From contig NZ_JARWOP010000390.1 of NCBI RefSeq assembly GCF_029868745.1, positions 1 to 64,000 on the forward strand: a DNA stretch of 64,000 nucleotides. Reading direction: 5' to 3'. Every line of letters starts with the position of its first letter. Within the stretch, counting starts at the first letter, position 1. A program made the translations under genes and the position numbers. Under the pieces are notes generated by a model, which saw only the letters and a list, made by a program, of their open reading frames with translations, had not been told where the DNA came from and made no database searches. Below, one piece after another: positions 7,165 to 16,642 of this stretch. The stretch is from Nocardia wallacei. GTDB lineage: Bacteria > Actinomycetota > Actinomycetes > Mycobacteriales > Mycobacteriaceae.

Positions 7165-7704
7165 ATGAACAAGAACCGGAAGATCAGCAGTCGCGCCCTC
7201 GGCCTCGCCGCCGTCACCGGCGCCCTTGTTGCCGTCCCGTTCGCCATGTCCAGCACGGCTTCCGCCGCTGCACACGACTGGGACGGTGTCGCCCAGTGCG
7301 AGAGTGGCGGCAACTGGAACATCAACACCGGCAACGGCTACTACGGGGGACTGCAGTTCACGCAGAGCACCTGGAACGCCAACGGTGGCTCCGGCAGCCC
7401 GGCCCACGCCTCCAAGGAGGAGCAGATCCGGGTCGCCGAGAACGTCCTCGCCACGCAGGGCGTGGGCGCTTGGCCGGTGTGCGGCCAGTACCTGCGCTGG
7501 GGCGCCGGCGACGACAGCGTCGCGCAGCCCGAGCCGCAGCCGGAGGAGCCCGCTGCGCCCGCCCCTTCCCCGTCCGACCGCCAGGCCCTGCTCGACCAGG
7601 CCAAGAGCACCGGCGACCAGCTCGCCACCCAGTTCGGCGTCACCGACCAGTACCAGCAGATCCTGCAGCAGAACAGCGGGCTCATCGAGTCGCTCGGCCG
7701 CTGA
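7165..7704 (+). CDS. Resuscitation-promoting factor (secreted peptidoglycan-cleaving enzyme)
   Basis: 179 aa. The signal peptide covers residues 1-34 (ALGLAAVTGALVAVPFAM, ASA cleavage). The Rpf/transglycosylase domain spans about 36-113: HDWDGVAQCESGGNWNINTG with the catalytic Glu at E46, GYYGGLQFTQSTW, and the disulfide partner C106 in WPVCGQYL, pairing with C45. A Pro/Glu-rich linker and a short helical tail follow. There are no LysM, G5 or DUF348 domains, so it resembles the compact RpfE/RpfA-core type rather than RpfB. Rpf proteins cleave the cell wall during growth and exit from dormancy. The start is fixed by AGGGAGG 7 bases upstream. Confidence 0.93.
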   Translation: MNKNRKISSRALGLAAVTGALVAVPFAMSSTASAAAHDWDGVAQCESGGNWNINTGNGYYGGLQFTQSTWNANGGSGSPAHASKEEQIRVAENVLATQGVGAWPVCGQYLRWGAGDDSVAQPEPQPEEPAAPAPSPSDRQALLDQAKSTGDQLATQFGVTDQYQQILQQNSGLIESLGR

Positions 7705-7732
7705 CGCGAAAGCTCTCCATACCGGGAGAAAC

Positions 7733-7772
7733 GACACGGCGCCGCCATCAATGACGATGGCGGCGCCGTGTC
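7733..7772. terminator. Bidirectional terminator between rpf and the UPF0182 gene
   Basis: A perfect 17-bp stem (GACACGGCGCCGCCATC at 7733-7749, complement at 7756-7772) with a 6-base loop sits between the convergent gene ends at 7704 and 7786. Confidence 0.85.
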
Positions 7773-7785
7773 GCGTGTCGGCCGG

Positions 7786-10776
7786 CTATCCGCCGGCCTT
7801 GTTGTAATCGTCGACGGCCTTCTGCAAGGTCTCCAGCGCCTGGCCCAGGCGACCGAGATCGCCCGACTTCTGCGCGTCCTCCACGCCCTTCAGCGCGTCG
7901 TTGATCTCCTTGACCGCGGCATCCTTACCGGCCGACCCGGTCGAGGGCGGGGTGACCGGCGGCTGGGTGCCCTGGTTGGCGGGCGGCGCGGTGCCGCTCC
8001 CGCTGGGCGGCGGGTTGATCGCCTGCTGGCCGGGTTGCTGGGTCGCCGTCGAACCCAGACCCTCCTGAACGTCGTTGAGCGCGTCGCCCAGCGTGGCCTG
8101 GTAGCCGACCTTGTCCCCGGAGCTGGCGAGGACCTTCACCAGCTGCGGGAACGATGCCGCGTTGGGTCCGGCATTGCGCTCCAGATACCACGGCTCCACA
8201 TAGAGCACGCCGCCGTCGCCGACCGGCAGTGTCAGCAGATTCCCGTATTTGATCTTGTTGGTATTGCCACCGGTCAGCACCGTCCGATCACTGGACACCC
8301 GGGCATCGGTCGTCATCGACGTCTGCACCTGTTGCGGGCCGGGTGTCTGCGAATCCGTGGGCAGCTTGCGCACGGTGAACTTGCCGTAGTTCTCCGGGTC
8401 CGAATTCACCTGGATATAGGCGGCCAGGAACTGCCGCTTGTATCCCACCATCGCGCTGGTCAGGTTGAACTGCGGCTTACCCGTCTGCGGATCGCCCAGC
8501 AGCACGTAGTACGGCGGCTGATGCGCGTTGGTCGGGGTATCCGAGGTCGGGTCGCTGGGCACCGACCAGAACGCGTTGGTGGTGAAGAACTCTCGCGGAT
8601 CGTTCACGTGGTAGCGCGACAGGATGTCCCGCTGCACCTTGAACAGGTCCTCCGGGTAACGGAAGTGGGCCTGCAACTCCGGCGTGATGGCGCTCTTGGG
8701 CTGCACCGCGTTCGGGAACACGCCCTCCCACGCCTTCAGCACCGGATCGTTGGAGTCCACCTCGTAGAGGTTCACCGTGCCGTCGTAGGCGTCCACGGTG
8801 GCCTTCACCGAGTTGCGGATGTAGCTGACCTCCTTGCGCGGCAGCATCCGTCCGGTGTTCTGATCGATCGAATCCTCGATGCCCTCCAGCGAGGTGCGCT
8901 GGGCGTAGGGGAAGTTATCGAGGGTGGTGTAAGTGTCGACGATCCACTGGATGCGGCCGTTGACGACCGCCGGGTAGACATCGCCGTCGGCGGTCAGCCA
9001 CGGCGCCACCTGCTGCACCCGATCGCGCGGATTCCGGTTGTAGATGATCTTCGAATCCGACCCGATCGCGCCCGAGAACAGGATGTTGCGCTCGGCGTAC
9101 TTGGCGGCGAAGGCCAGGCGGTTGAACCAGTTGCTGATCGGCACGCCGCCCGACCCGGTGTAGGTGTACTGCGAAGTGCCGGTGTCGTATTCGCGCGGCG
9201 GCTGGTCGTTGCCGCCGACGATCGCGTAGTCCGCATCGGACTTGGCGATCATCTCGCCGTAGTAGATGCGCGGCTGGTCGACCTTGATCGCCTGCTTGTC
9301 CTTCGGCGTGAACAGGTCGCTGACCGTGGACTGATCGCCGATGTTGAACACCGGGTAGCCGTAACCGCCCGTGTTCGACCCGGCCGAACCGGTCGCGGCC
9401 TGCTGCGTCTCCTTCGGCGGCGCGACGTTGACGCGGTTGGCCGGCGCGGCGACGAAACCGTTGCCGTGGGTGTAGACGGTGTGCTTGTTGATCCAGTCGG
9501 TCTGGTTGCCGGACAGGTTCTGCGGCACCAGCTCCCGCGCGCCCACGATGTAGTCCTGCACATCGCCGTTGACCGTGTAGCGGTCGATGTCCAGCGGCTC
9601 GGGGAAGCCGTAGAAGTTCTGCAACTGCTGGCGCTGGATGAAGGTCTGCGCCAACAGGTTCGGGTCCAGCAGCCGGATGTTCTTGATGGTCTGCTGGTCG
9701 GCGGTGATGGACGTCGGGTCCTTGGTCTGGGTGCCCTTGTAGTCCTGGTACTGGACCTTGTCGTCGGTGAGCCCGTACGCCTGCCGGGTGGCGGCGATAT
9801 TGCGCTCGATGTAGGCCGACTCCTTGGTCGCCGCGTTCGGACGCACCTCGAACTGCTCCACGATCAGCGGCCACACCGCGCCGATCAGAATGGACGACAG
9901 CACCAGCAGCGCCGCCGCCATCGCCGGAACCCGCAAGTCCTTCAACACGATTCCGGTGAAGAAGGCGATCGCACAGATGACGGCGATCGACATCAGGATC
10001 AGCTTGGCCGGCAACACGGCGTTGATATCGGTGTAGGAACCACCGGTGAAGGTGGGCTCCTTGCGCGTGCTCGACAGCATCGAATACCGGTCGAACCAGT
10101 ACGCGATCGCCTTGAGCAGCACGAAGGTTCCGGCGATGATCGCGAGCTGAATGCGGGCCGGGCGGGTCAGGGTGCCCTCGCGCCCGGACAGCCGCAGGCC
10201 GCCGAACACATAGTGCGTCACCAGATTCGCGAAGAACGCGATCACCGTCGCGACGAACAGCCAGTTCAGCAGCATCTTGTAGAACGGCAGATCGAAGGCG
10301 TAGAAGCCGACGTCCAGGCCGAACTGCGGATCCTTCATATTGAACGAGCCGCCGTGCAGGAACATCTGCACCGTCACCCAGCTCGACTGGGCCACCAGCC
10401 CGGACAGCAGACCGACCAGCGCCGGAATGCCGATGCCGAACAGCCGCAGCCGTCCCATGACCGTCGTGCGATAGCGCGCGATCGGGTCGTTGGGACCGGC
10501 GACCGGGACGAACACCGGGCGGGTCCGGTAGGCCGCCAGCAGCGCCAGCCAGATGAGCAGGCCGACCACGACCGCCACCACCAGGAACAGCAGAATGCGG
10601 GTCACCAGCACCGTCGCGTACACGCGCCGGAAACCCAGCTCGCCGAACCACAACCAGTTGGTATAGGCGTCGACCAGCCGTGGCCCGACCAGCAGCAGCG
10701 CCGCGATGACGAGGGCTGTCAGCAGCAGCACGCGGCTACGACGGGACAGCGAAGGTAAGCCTGTCGGGGGGCGCAT
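7786..10776 (-). CDS. UPF0182 family large membrane protein (Rv3193c-like)
   Basis: 996 aa, the normal length for UPF0182. About seven hydrophobic segments lie in residues 15-320, for example LLLTALVIAALLLVGP and ILLFLVVAVVVGLLIWLALL. A large predicted extracytoplasmic region follows, then a Pro/Gly-rich linker (INPPPSGSGTAPPANQGTQP) and a helical tail. The ATG at 10776 begins MRPPTGLPSLSRRS, as in relatives; a GTG two codons earlier is possible. The open frame continuing to 11415 is upstream read-through. Its biochemical function is unknown. It opens the conserved Rv3193c-Rv3202c block and faces rpf across a shared terminator. Confidence 0.9.
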   Translation of the reverse strand: MRPPTGLPSLSRRSRVLLLTALVIAALLLVGPRLVDAYTNWLWFGELGFRRVYATVLVTRILLFLVVAVVVGLLIWLALLAAYRTRPVFVPVAGPNDPIARYRTTVMGRLRLFGIGIPALVGLLSGLVAQSSWVTVQMFLHGGSFNMKDPQFGLDVGFYAFDLPFYKMLLNWLFVATVIAFFANLVTHYVFGGLRLSGREGTLTRPARIQLAIIAGTFVLLKAIAYWFDRYSMLSSTRKEPTFTGGSYTDINAVLPAKLILMSIAVICAIAFFTGIVLKDLRVPAMAAALLVLSSILIGAVWPLIVEQFEVRPNAATKESAYIERNIAATRQAYGLTDDKVQYQDYKGTQTKDPTSITADQQTIKNIRLLDPNLLAQTFIQRQQLQNFYGFPEPLDIDRYTVNGDVQDYIVGARELVPQNLSGNQTDWINKHTVYTHGNGFVAAPANRVNVAPPKETQQAATGSAGSNTGGYGYPVFNIGDQSTVSDLFTPKDKQAIKVDQPRIYYGEMIAKSDADYAIVGGNDQPPREYDTGTSQYTYTGSGGVPISNWFNRLAFAAKYAERNILFSGAIGSDSKIIYNRNPRDRVQQVAPWLTADGDVYPAVVNGRIQWIVDTYTTLDNFPYAQRTSLEGIEDSIDQNTGRMLPRKEVSYIRNSVKATVDAYDGTVNLYEVDSNDPVLKAWEGVFPNAVQPKSAITPELQAHFRYPEDLFKVQRDILSRYHVNDPREFFTTNAFWSVPSDPTSDTPTNAHQPPYYVLLGDPQTGKPQFNLTSAMVGYKRQFLAAYIQVNSDPENYGKFTVRKLPTDSQTPGPQQVQTSMTTDARVSSDRTVLTGGNTNKIKYGNLLTLPVGDGGVLYVEPWYLERNAGPNAASFPQLVKVLASSGDKVGYQATLGDALNDVQEGLGSTATQQPGQQAINPPPSGSGTAPPANQGTQPPVTPPSTGSAGKDAAVKEINDALKGVEDAQKSGDLGRLGQALETLQKAVDDYNKAGG

Positions 10777-11010
10777 GCCCACGAGCCACTCTCCCAGGTC
10801 CGGCGGTGCGCGACTTCCCGGCCGGCGCACCGCAGTCCGATGTTGCGGCGGTCCCTGCGGACCGTCTCTCGCGCCCCACTCTACGTAAAACGGGTCGGTT
10901 TGGATCACACTCCCTACCCGAGTGCGTCGCGCGCGGCTCGGCGACGCGTGCCCGCCACGATCGCCAGGTGTCTGTCCCGACGCATCCGGGCAGGCCCTAA
11001 GGTGTCGGCC

Positions 11011-11607
11011 GTGACCATCGTGAACCCCTCCACCGCTCTGTACCGCTGCATCCGCGAAGTGGCCGAGTACGCCGACGGCGAAGGATGGGACCGGCCGCCG
11101 CAGCTGTTCGCGCTGGTGCCGACCGCCGATCTGGTCGCGGCCGAGCCGACGCTGGAGGATCAGCTCGCCGACGGTGCGGAACTGACTCCCATTGCGCAGG
11201 AACCGCTTCCGGACGACCTGCGCGGGGACTCGATGGCGCTGGACGAATTCCTGGCGACCACCAGCTGGCCGCCGGCGGTGGCGGGCTGCGTGCTGATGCA
11301 GCAGATCGTGGTGCTGCCGCCGGACGCCGAGCAGACCCTCGACGACGCCATCGCCCCGCTGCTGGCCGACCGCGACGCCGCCGACCGGGCCGCCCGCAAG
11401 GCCGCGGTCACGCACCCGGGCCGGCGCGACGCCCGCCTGTTCGTCGGCACCCTCCGCGACGGCGTCTCACTGAGCCTGCTGCAGATCCGCCCCGACGAGG
11501 ACGAGGACGATCCCTTCGGCGATCTCGACCTGCGCACCGCCCCCAACCTCGCGCCCAATCTGGTCGAGGCGCTGCGCCACACCTTGGAGAACGAGCCGGA
11601 GGACTAG
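11011..11607 (+). CDS. PPA1309 family protein
   Basis: 198 aa from the GTG at 11011 (alternative GTG at 11002). The sequence matches the conserved actinobacterial PPA1309 family: an N-terminal ALYRCIREVAEYADGEGWDR, then QLFALVPTADL, the central SWPPAVAGCVLMQQIVVLPP, and a late GDLDLRTAPNLAPNLVEALR. It is a soluble acidic protein with no known catalytic motif or function. It is divergent from the UPF0182 gene and convergent with the PDZ protease gene, the arrangement usual in Nocardia and Rhodococcus. Confidence 0.85.
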   Translation: MTIVNPSTALYRCIREVAEYADGEGWDRPPQLFALVPTADLVAAEPTLEDQLADGAELTPIAQEPLPDDLRGDSMALDEFLATTSWPPAVAGCVLMQQIVVLPPDAEQTLDDAIAPLLADRDAADRAARKAAVTHPGRRDARLFVGTLRDGVSLSLLQIRPDEDEDDPFGDLDLRTAPNLAPNLVEALRHTLENEPED

Positions 11608-11616
11608 AGCCGGGGC

Positions 11617-12651
11617 TCAGCCGCAGCTGACCGTGTCCCGCCCCGCGTTGATATCGCCGAGGGATTGCACTGCGCCGGTGAGGGTTTCGACCTTCACCAG
11701 TTTCAGGCCGTCGGGGATGCGCTGGCGGGCCTCGTTGCAGTTGTCGGCGGGAACGAGGAAGGTCTCGGCCCCGGCCTCGCGGGCGGCGATCATCTTGTAC
11801 TGGATGCCGCCGATCGGGCCGACCTTGCCGGTCGGGTCGATGGTGCCGGTGCCGGCGATGAACTTGCCACCGTTGAGCTGTCCGGGGCTCAGCTTGTCGA
11901 TCATGGCCAGGCTGAACATCAGGCCCGCGGACGGGCCGCCGATATCGGCCAGGTTGAAGGTGACGTCCAGCGGGCCCTGCGGCACCTCTTCCGGTGTGAC
12001 GCCGAGGTAGCCCTTGGCGTTGTCGTCCGGGCGCGCACCGACTTTCACGTCGAGAGTCTGTTCGGCGCCGTCGCGGCGGACCACCATCGGCACGACGGTG
12101 TCGGGCTTGGTCGCCTTCACCGCCTCCACCACGTCCGTGGAGGTGGCGACCGGCTTGCCGCCGACGCTCACCAGCACATCGCCCTTGCGCAGCACGCCGT
12201 TGGCCGGGCCGTCCTCGGCGACCGTGCGCAGCCGGACCGTGGTCGGGTACTTCAGATAGTGCAGCGCCGCCAGCTCCGCGTTGTCCTCGGAGTCCTTGAA
12301 GTCCTGCTCGTTGGATTTGTCGATCTGATCACGCGGCACGCCCGGCGGGTACACCTCCGAACGCGGCACCAGGCCGTATCGACCGTCGGCCCACAGCACG
12401 AACGCCTCGAAAATATTCAGCCCGTCGCGAACGGACACCGTGGTCATGTTGAGGTTGCCGGCCGTCGGATCGACCGCCGCGCCCTGCACGTCGACGACCT
12501 GTTTGCCCTCGATATCGCCCAGCGTGTTGAAGGTGGGACCGGGCCCTAGCGCGACGAACGGCACCGTGACGGCGCTGCCGACGACACCGAGCACGAGGAC
12601 GGGAATCAGGGCAGCCAGCAGCGTGAGGATCCGACGATTCACCCGCAACAC
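11617..12651 (-). CDS. Membrane-anchored PDZ/Lon-type (S16) protease, YlbL/Rv3194c-like
   Basis: 344 aa. An N-terminal membrane anchor (ILTLLAALIPVLVLGVVGSA, residues 8-27) is followed by an extracytoplasmic body, a PDZ domain at about 135-205 (GPANGVLRKGDVLVSVGGKP) and a Lon-type S16 protease domain at about 215-335. The catalytic dyad is visible: S241 in GGPSAGLMF and K286 in GGIQYKMIAA. It lacks the ATPase of true Lon, as in Bacillus YlbL. It probably processes proteins at the outer face of the membrane. It ends 10 bases from the convergent PPA1309 gene. Confidence 0.9.
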   Translation of the reverse strand: MLRVNRRILTLLAALIPVLVLGVVGSAVTVPFVALGPGPTFNTLGDIEGKQVVDVQGAAVDPTAGNLNMTTVSVRDGLNIFEAFVLWADGRYGLVPRSEVYPPGVPRDQIDKSNEQDFKDSEDNAELAALHYLKYPTTVRLRTVAEDGPANGVLRKGDVLVSVGGKPVATSTDVVEAVKATKPDTVVPMVVRRDGAEQTLDVKVGARPDDNAKGYLGVTPEEVPQGPLDVTFNLADIGGPSAGLMFSLAMIDKLSPGQLNGGKFIAGTGTIDPTGKVGPIGGIQYKMIAAREAGAETFLVPADNCNEARQRIPDGLKLVKVETLTGAVQSLGDINAGRDTVSCG

Positions 12652-12692
12652 AGTAGCGGCTCCCCCGCAGGCGTCCGCGTAGCCTGAGGGTT

Positions 12693-14105
12693 ATGAGCGA
12701 CGTGCCATTCGGATTCTCGAACCGCGATGACGATCCCGACCGCGACCGGCGGGACGATCAGTCCGGTTCCGGCGCGAACAATCCGTTCGGGATCGGAGGT
12801 CCGGGTGCGGGCGGGTTCGATCCGTCGCAGCTCGGGCAGATGCTGACCTCACTGGGGCAGATGTTCTCCAATATCGGCCAGCCGGGCGCGCAGTCCGGTG
12901 GTCCGGTGAACTACGACATCGCCAAGCGGCTGGCCCGCCAGCAGCTCGGCTCGAACGTCGAGCCGGTGTCCGCGGGCACGCAGCGGGCCGTGGCCGACGC
13001 GGCCCACCTGGCGGAGCTGTGGCTGGACCCGGTCACGACGCTGCCGGCCGGCGCCTCGAAAACGGTGGCGTGGACACCCAACGACTGGATCGAGGAGACC
13101 CTGCCGACCTGGCGGCGGCTGTGCGACCCGGTCGCCCAGCAGGTGTCGGGGATGTGGACGGCCACCTTGCCGGAGGAGGCGAAGGAGTTCGCCGCGCCGA
13201 TGATCGGCATGCTGGGCCAGATGGGTGGCCTGGCGTTCGGCTCGCAACTCGGACAGGCCCTGGGTCAGCTGGCCAAGGAGGTACTGACCTCCACCGACAT
13301 CGGCCTGCCGCTGGGCCCGACCGGCACCGCGGCGCTGCTGCCCGCGGCCGTCACCGAATTCAGCAAGGGCTTGGAGCGGCCGGAGAGCGAGATCCTGGTC
13401 TATCTGGCCGCCCGCGAGGCCGCGCATCAGCGGTTGTTCGCGCACGTGCCCTGGCTGCGTCAGCAGGTGCTGGGCGCGGTGGAGGACTACGCGCGCGGCA
13501 TCCGGATGGACTTCTCCGCCATCGAGGAGGCGGCCCAGAACATCGATCCGATGACGCTGACCGACCCCTCGAAGTTGGAGGAGCTGCTGTCGCAGGGCAC
13601 CTTCGAACCGCAGACCACGCCGGAGCAGCAGGCCGCGCTGGAGCGGCTGGAGACTCTGCTCGCGCTGATCGAGGGCTGGGTGCAGGTCGTGGTGACCGAT
13701 GCCGTGGGCGATCGGCTGCCCGGCGCGGGCGCGCTGGCGGAGACCCTGCGCCGCCGCCGCGCCACCGGCGGTCCCGCCGAGCAGACCTTCGCCACGCTGG
13801 TCGGTCTGGAGCTGCGGCCGCGCAAGCTGCGTGAGGCCGCCACCCTGTGGCGACGCCTGACCACCGACGCCGGCACCGAGTCCCGCGATGCCGTCTGGGC
13901 CCATCCCGACCTGCTGCCCAGCTCCGAGGACCTGGACAACCCGGCCGGTTTCATCGACGGCGTGATCGGCGGCGGCACCGACGCTTTCGACGACCCGCTG
14001 GCCCAGCTGGCCGAGACCGAGGCCCGCGAACGCGCCCAGCGCGAGGCGAAGGAGAAGGGCGAGAACCCGGATCAGGGCAAGGACTCCGGCAGCACCGACT
14101 CCTGA
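12693..14105 (+). CDS. Zincin-like metalloprotease family protein (DUF2342, Rv3195-like)
   Basis: 470 aa, with a Gly/Gln-rich disordered start (residues 1-70) and an acidic Lys/Glu/Asp tail. The core has the family's zincin-like helix ILVYLAAREAAHQRLFAHVP (E242, H245 and H251 as possible metal ligands). The family is named in some databases as associated with coenzyme F420 biosynthesis because of its phylogenetic co-occurrence. No substrate is known. It diverges from the S16 protease gene with a 41-base gap. In M. tuberculosis order, Rv3196 would follow directly; here five kilobases intervene before that orthologue. Confidence 0.85.
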   Translation: MSDVPFGFSNRDDDPDRDRRDDQSGSGANNPFGIGGPGAGGFDPSQLGQMLTSLGQMFSNIGQPGAQSGGPVNYDIAKRLARQQLGSNVEPVSAGTQRAVADAAHLAELWLDPVTTLPAGASKTVAWTPNDWIEETLPTWRRLCDPVAQQVSGMWTATLPEEAKEFAAPMIGMLGQMGGLAFGSQLGQALGQLAKEVLTSTDIGLPLGPTGTAALLPAAVTEFSKGLERPESEILVYLAAREAAHQRLFAHVPWLRQQVLGAVEDYARGIRMDFSAIEEAAQNIDPMTLTDPSKLEELLSQGTFEPQTTPEQQAALERLETLLALIEGWVQVVVTDAVGDRLPGAGALAETLRRRRATGGPAEQTFATLVGLELRPRKLREAATLWRRLTTDAGTESRDAVWAHPDLLPSSEDLDNPAGFIDGVIGGGTDAFDDPLAQLAETEARERAQREAKEKGENPDQGKDSGSTDS

Positions 14106-14150
14106 TCGCCGGGCTCGGCATGTGCCTCCGTCATTGCGGGATAACCGGAT

Positions 14151-15026
14151 TCAGGCGCTGATGGGCTGCGGGAGAAGGGTTTCCGCCAGCGTGCGCCATT
14201 GCGCGACAGCCGACTGGCCGGGTTCGACGCCGATCACCTGAACCGCGACATGGTCGGCTCCGGCCTCGATGTGGGCGCGCAGGCGGTCGGCGATGCTGTC
14301 CGGCTCGCCCCAGAACACCAGGTCGTCGATGATGCGGTCGCTGCCGCCGCCCGACGTGTCGGCCTCGGTGTAGCCCAGGCGGTGGAACTTGGCGAGGTTG
14401 TACGGCGTGCTCAGGTAGGGCACCAGGTGTTCGCGGGCGATCTCGCGCGCCCGATCGGGATCGGTCTCGAACAGCACCGCGTGCTCGACGCCCAGAAAGC
14501 TGTTGGGGCCCAGGATTTCTCGCGCCTGCTCGGTATGTGACACGGTGACGTGGTAGGTGTGCGCACCGGCCGCGCGGTCGCGTGCCAGCTCCAGCATCCG
14601 GGGACCGTAGGCGGCCAGGATGCGGCGGATCGGCGGTCGGCCGTCGCCCGCCAGCGCGTCCAGTTCGTCGAGGTATTCGGCCATGGCCGCCAGCGGTTTA
14701 CGCGCGATCGCGCCGACGCCGAGCCCGAGCAGGTGCCGATCCGGGTAGGCCTGGGCCAGCAGCGCGGCGCCACCGTGGGTCGCGCCCGGTGACCGCGGCC
14801 CGATCTGCGCGATGGCGTTGACGATGTGCATGCGGTCGGTGGCGGTGAGCAGATTCCCGGCCTGGGTCAGCGCCTCGTGGCCACCGACCTCGGGGAACCA
14901 GAAGGCCCGCCAGCCCTGGTCCTCCAGTTCGCGGATCGCCTCACGCATCCCGGCGGCGGACAGATGCTCGAAGTCGAAGGTGTAGATGCCGTACGTCCCC
15001 AGGTCCAGGCCGTCGATGGTGCCCAT
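14151..15026 (-). CDS. LLM-class F420-dependent oxidoreductase (MSMEG_4141-type)
   Basis: 291 aa from the ATG at 15026, preceded by AGAGGAGAT. It is a TIM-barrel luciferase-like monooxygenase: N-terminal GLDLGTYGIYTFDFEHLSAA, EDQGWRAFWFPEVGGHEAL and the barrel segment DRHLLGLGVGA. These match the short F420-dependent TIGR03620-type enzymes, which take the cofactor without flavin. The substrate is unknown. It is probably cotranscribed with, or controlled by, the ArsR gene upstream on the same strand (106-base gap) and has a palindrome 44-61 bases before its start. Confidence 0.87.
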   Translation of the reverse strand: MGTIDGLDLGTYGIYTFDFEHLSAAGMREAIRELEDQGWRAFWFPEVGGHEALTQAGNLLTATDRMHIVNAIAQIGPRSPGATHGGAALLAQAYPDRHLLGLGVGAIARKPLAAMAEYLDELDALAGDGRPPIRRILAAYGPRMLELARDRAAGAHTYHVTVSHTEQAREILGPNSFLGVEHAVLFETDPDRAREIAREHLVPYLSTPYNLAKFHRLGYTEADTSGGGSDRIIDDLVFWGEPDSIADRLRAHIEAGADHVAVQVIGVEPGQSAVAQWRTLAETLLPQPISA

Positions 15027-15069
15027 GCAGATCTCCTCTTTCCGATTCGCGCGCCGAGACGCATCGTCA

Positions 15070-15087
15070 TATCGTAGAAATACGATA
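15070..15087. promoter_or_regulatory. Palindrome TATCGTA-N4-TACGATA before the LLM oxidoreductase gene
   Basis: A perfect 7-bp inverted repeat around GAAA lies 44 bases upstream of the oxidoreductase ATG and after the arsR stop. Its size suits an ArsR dimer. The same half-site, TATCGTA, occurs at 2589-2595 near another F420 enzyme gene. Confidence 0.55.
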
Positions 15088-15132
15088 CCTAGAATCATCG
15101 GAGAAGTGCGATATGTTCCCGCTCGAGATCGG

Positions 15133-15465
15133 TTAGAGGGTGTGCCCGAGTTCCGCGACGAGTCGGGCGATGCGCTGCTCGTCCCGCTTGTAGTGGGTCC
15201 ACTTGCCCACCCGGGTGGACCGCACCAGCCCGGCGCGTTCGAGTTCGGCCAGATACGCCGAGACCGTGGACTGCGCCAGCCCGACCTTCTCCTGGATGTG
15301 ACTCACACACACGCCGACCTCGTTCATGTCGGCGATCGCGCGTTCCACCGGAAAGTGCTGTTCCGGATCGCGCAGCCAGGCCAGCAGCTGTAGCCGCAGC
15401 GGATTCGCCAGCGCCCGCAACGCACGCACCAGATCAGGATCGGGTGCGGCCACAGTTTCCGCCAT
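15133..15465 (-). CDS. ArsR/SmtB-family transcriptional regulator
   Basis: 110 aa, typical ArsR length. The winged helix spans about residues 15-95: LRALANPLRLQLLAWLRDPE, recognition region HIQEKVGLAQSTVSAYLAEL, wing TRVGKWTHYKRDEQRI. The metal-binding ELCVCD motif is replaced by NEVGVCVSH, so a classical metal sensor is unlikely. The ATG at 15465 was chosen over the longer frame because it begins right at the family boundary. It is probably the regulator of the downstream LLM oxidoreductase and diverges from the sigma factor gene. Confidence 0.85.
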   Translation of the reverse strand: MAETVAAPDPDLVRALRALANPLRLQLLAWLRDPEQHFPVERAIADMNEVGVCVSHIQEKVGLAQSTVSAYLAELERAGLVRSTRVGKWTHYKRDEQRIARLVAELGHTL

Positions 15466-15679
15466 GACCCCCAGAATAGCGAGGGAGGAACAACGATCGG
15501 CCGGGTGGCGATATGGGAGGGTGCCCTCATTTCGCGGGAGCTCGGACGACCGCCGGTGCGGGGCAATTCCCGCCGGTAGGATGGGCGTCACGTTAGCGCC
15601 GCAACCCGCGCTGCACAGTCCCGCCCCCCGGCCGCCTACACCGCACAGCCCACAGCCGCACTCGCATTCGGAGGCCTTC

Positions 15680-16633
15680 GTGACTTTTCGCCCCACCACC
15701 GACCGCTCGGCGGCTGTCAGCACGGATCCCATCCGCGACTACCTGCACCGCATCGGTCGTACCGCCCTGCTCACCGCAGAGCAGGAATTCGAACTCGGCG
15801 AGCGGATGGCCGTCGGGCTGGAGGCCGAGCGGCGGCTGGCCGAAAGCGCCACGGACGGAACCGAACTCACCAAGTCCGAGCAGCGCGAGCTGACCCGCGC
15901 GGCCCGCTCCGGCCGCAGCGCCAAGGATCACATGATCGAGGCCAATCTGCGGCTGGTCGTCTCGATCGCCAAGCGCTATCCCGCGCCCGCCGGCATGTCG
16001 CTGCTGGATCTGGTCCAGGAGGGCACGCTCGGCCTCATCCGCGCGGTGGAGAAGTTCGATCACCACCGCGGGCTGAAGTTCTCCACCTATGCCACCTGGT
16101 GGATCAAGCAGGCGGTCGGCCGCGCCATCGACGACAAGAGCCGCGCCATTCGCCTGCCCGCCCACGTGGCCGAGATCCTGCACCGGATCACCCGCGCCCA
16201 GCGCACCCTGGACCAGCAGCTCGGGCGGCAGGCCACGGCCGACGAACTGGCCGCCGAGCTGGACCTGTCCGCCGAGAAGGTGCGCGAGGTGCTGCGCCAC
16301 GCCCGCGAGCCGATCTCGCTCCACCTGCAGGTCGGCGACGACGACACCGAACTCGGCGCCCTGATCGCCGACGACTCGCCCGACCCGGCGCAGACGGTCG
16401 CCGACTCTCTCATCCGCGGCCGCCTCGCCGATGTGCTGTCCACCCTCGCCGAGCGCGAGGCGCAGGTCCTCGTGCTGCGCTACGGGCTCGACGGCACCGA
16501 GCCGCGCACCCTGGAGCAGGTCGGGCGCATCCTGGGCGTCTCGCGCGAACGCATCCGGCAGATCGAGACCAAGAGCATGGCCAAGCTCCGCAAGCCCGCC
16601 AGCACGCGGGTGCTCGACGGCCTGCTCGGCTGA
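15680..16633 (+). CDS. Group 2 RNA polymerase sigma-70 factor (SigB/HrdD-like)
   Basis: 317 aa from a GTG with GGAGG 5 bases before it. Region 1.2 is DPIRDYLHRIGRTALLTAEQ. Region 2 is NLRLVVSIAKRYPAPAGMSL through FSTYATWWIKQAVGRAI. Region 3 is about 165-240, and region 4 ends with GVSRERIRQIETKSMAKLR. There is no long N-terminal acidic region 1.1, which separates it from the housekeeping SigA. It recognises -10/-35 promoters, probably of a stress or stationary-phase regulon. The longer frame upstream (from 15326) overlaps arsR and is not used. No anti-sigma gene is adjacent. Confidence 0.9.
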   Translation: MTFRPTTDRSAAVSTDPIRDYLHRIGRTALLTAEQEFELGERMAVGLEAERRLAESATDGTELTKSEQRELTRAARSGRSAKDHMIEANLRLVVSIAKRYPAPAGMSLLDLVQEGTLGLIRAVEKFDHHRGLKFSTYATWWIKQAVGRAIDDKSRAIRLPAHVAEILHRITRAQRTLDQQLGRQATADELAAELDLSAEKVREVLRHAREPISLHLQVGDDDTELGALIADDSPDPAQTVADSLIRGRLADVLSTLAEREAQVLVLRYGLDGTEPRTLEQVGRILGVSRERIRQIETKSMAKLRKPASTRVLDGLLG

Positions 16634-16642
16634 CCGGCCGCC

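Noticed and set aside
7768..10758. A 996-codon open frame on the plus strand
   Set aside because: It is antisense to the UPF0182 gene, is extremely Arg/Gly/His-rich with no domain, and mirrors the GC-ending codons of the real gene.
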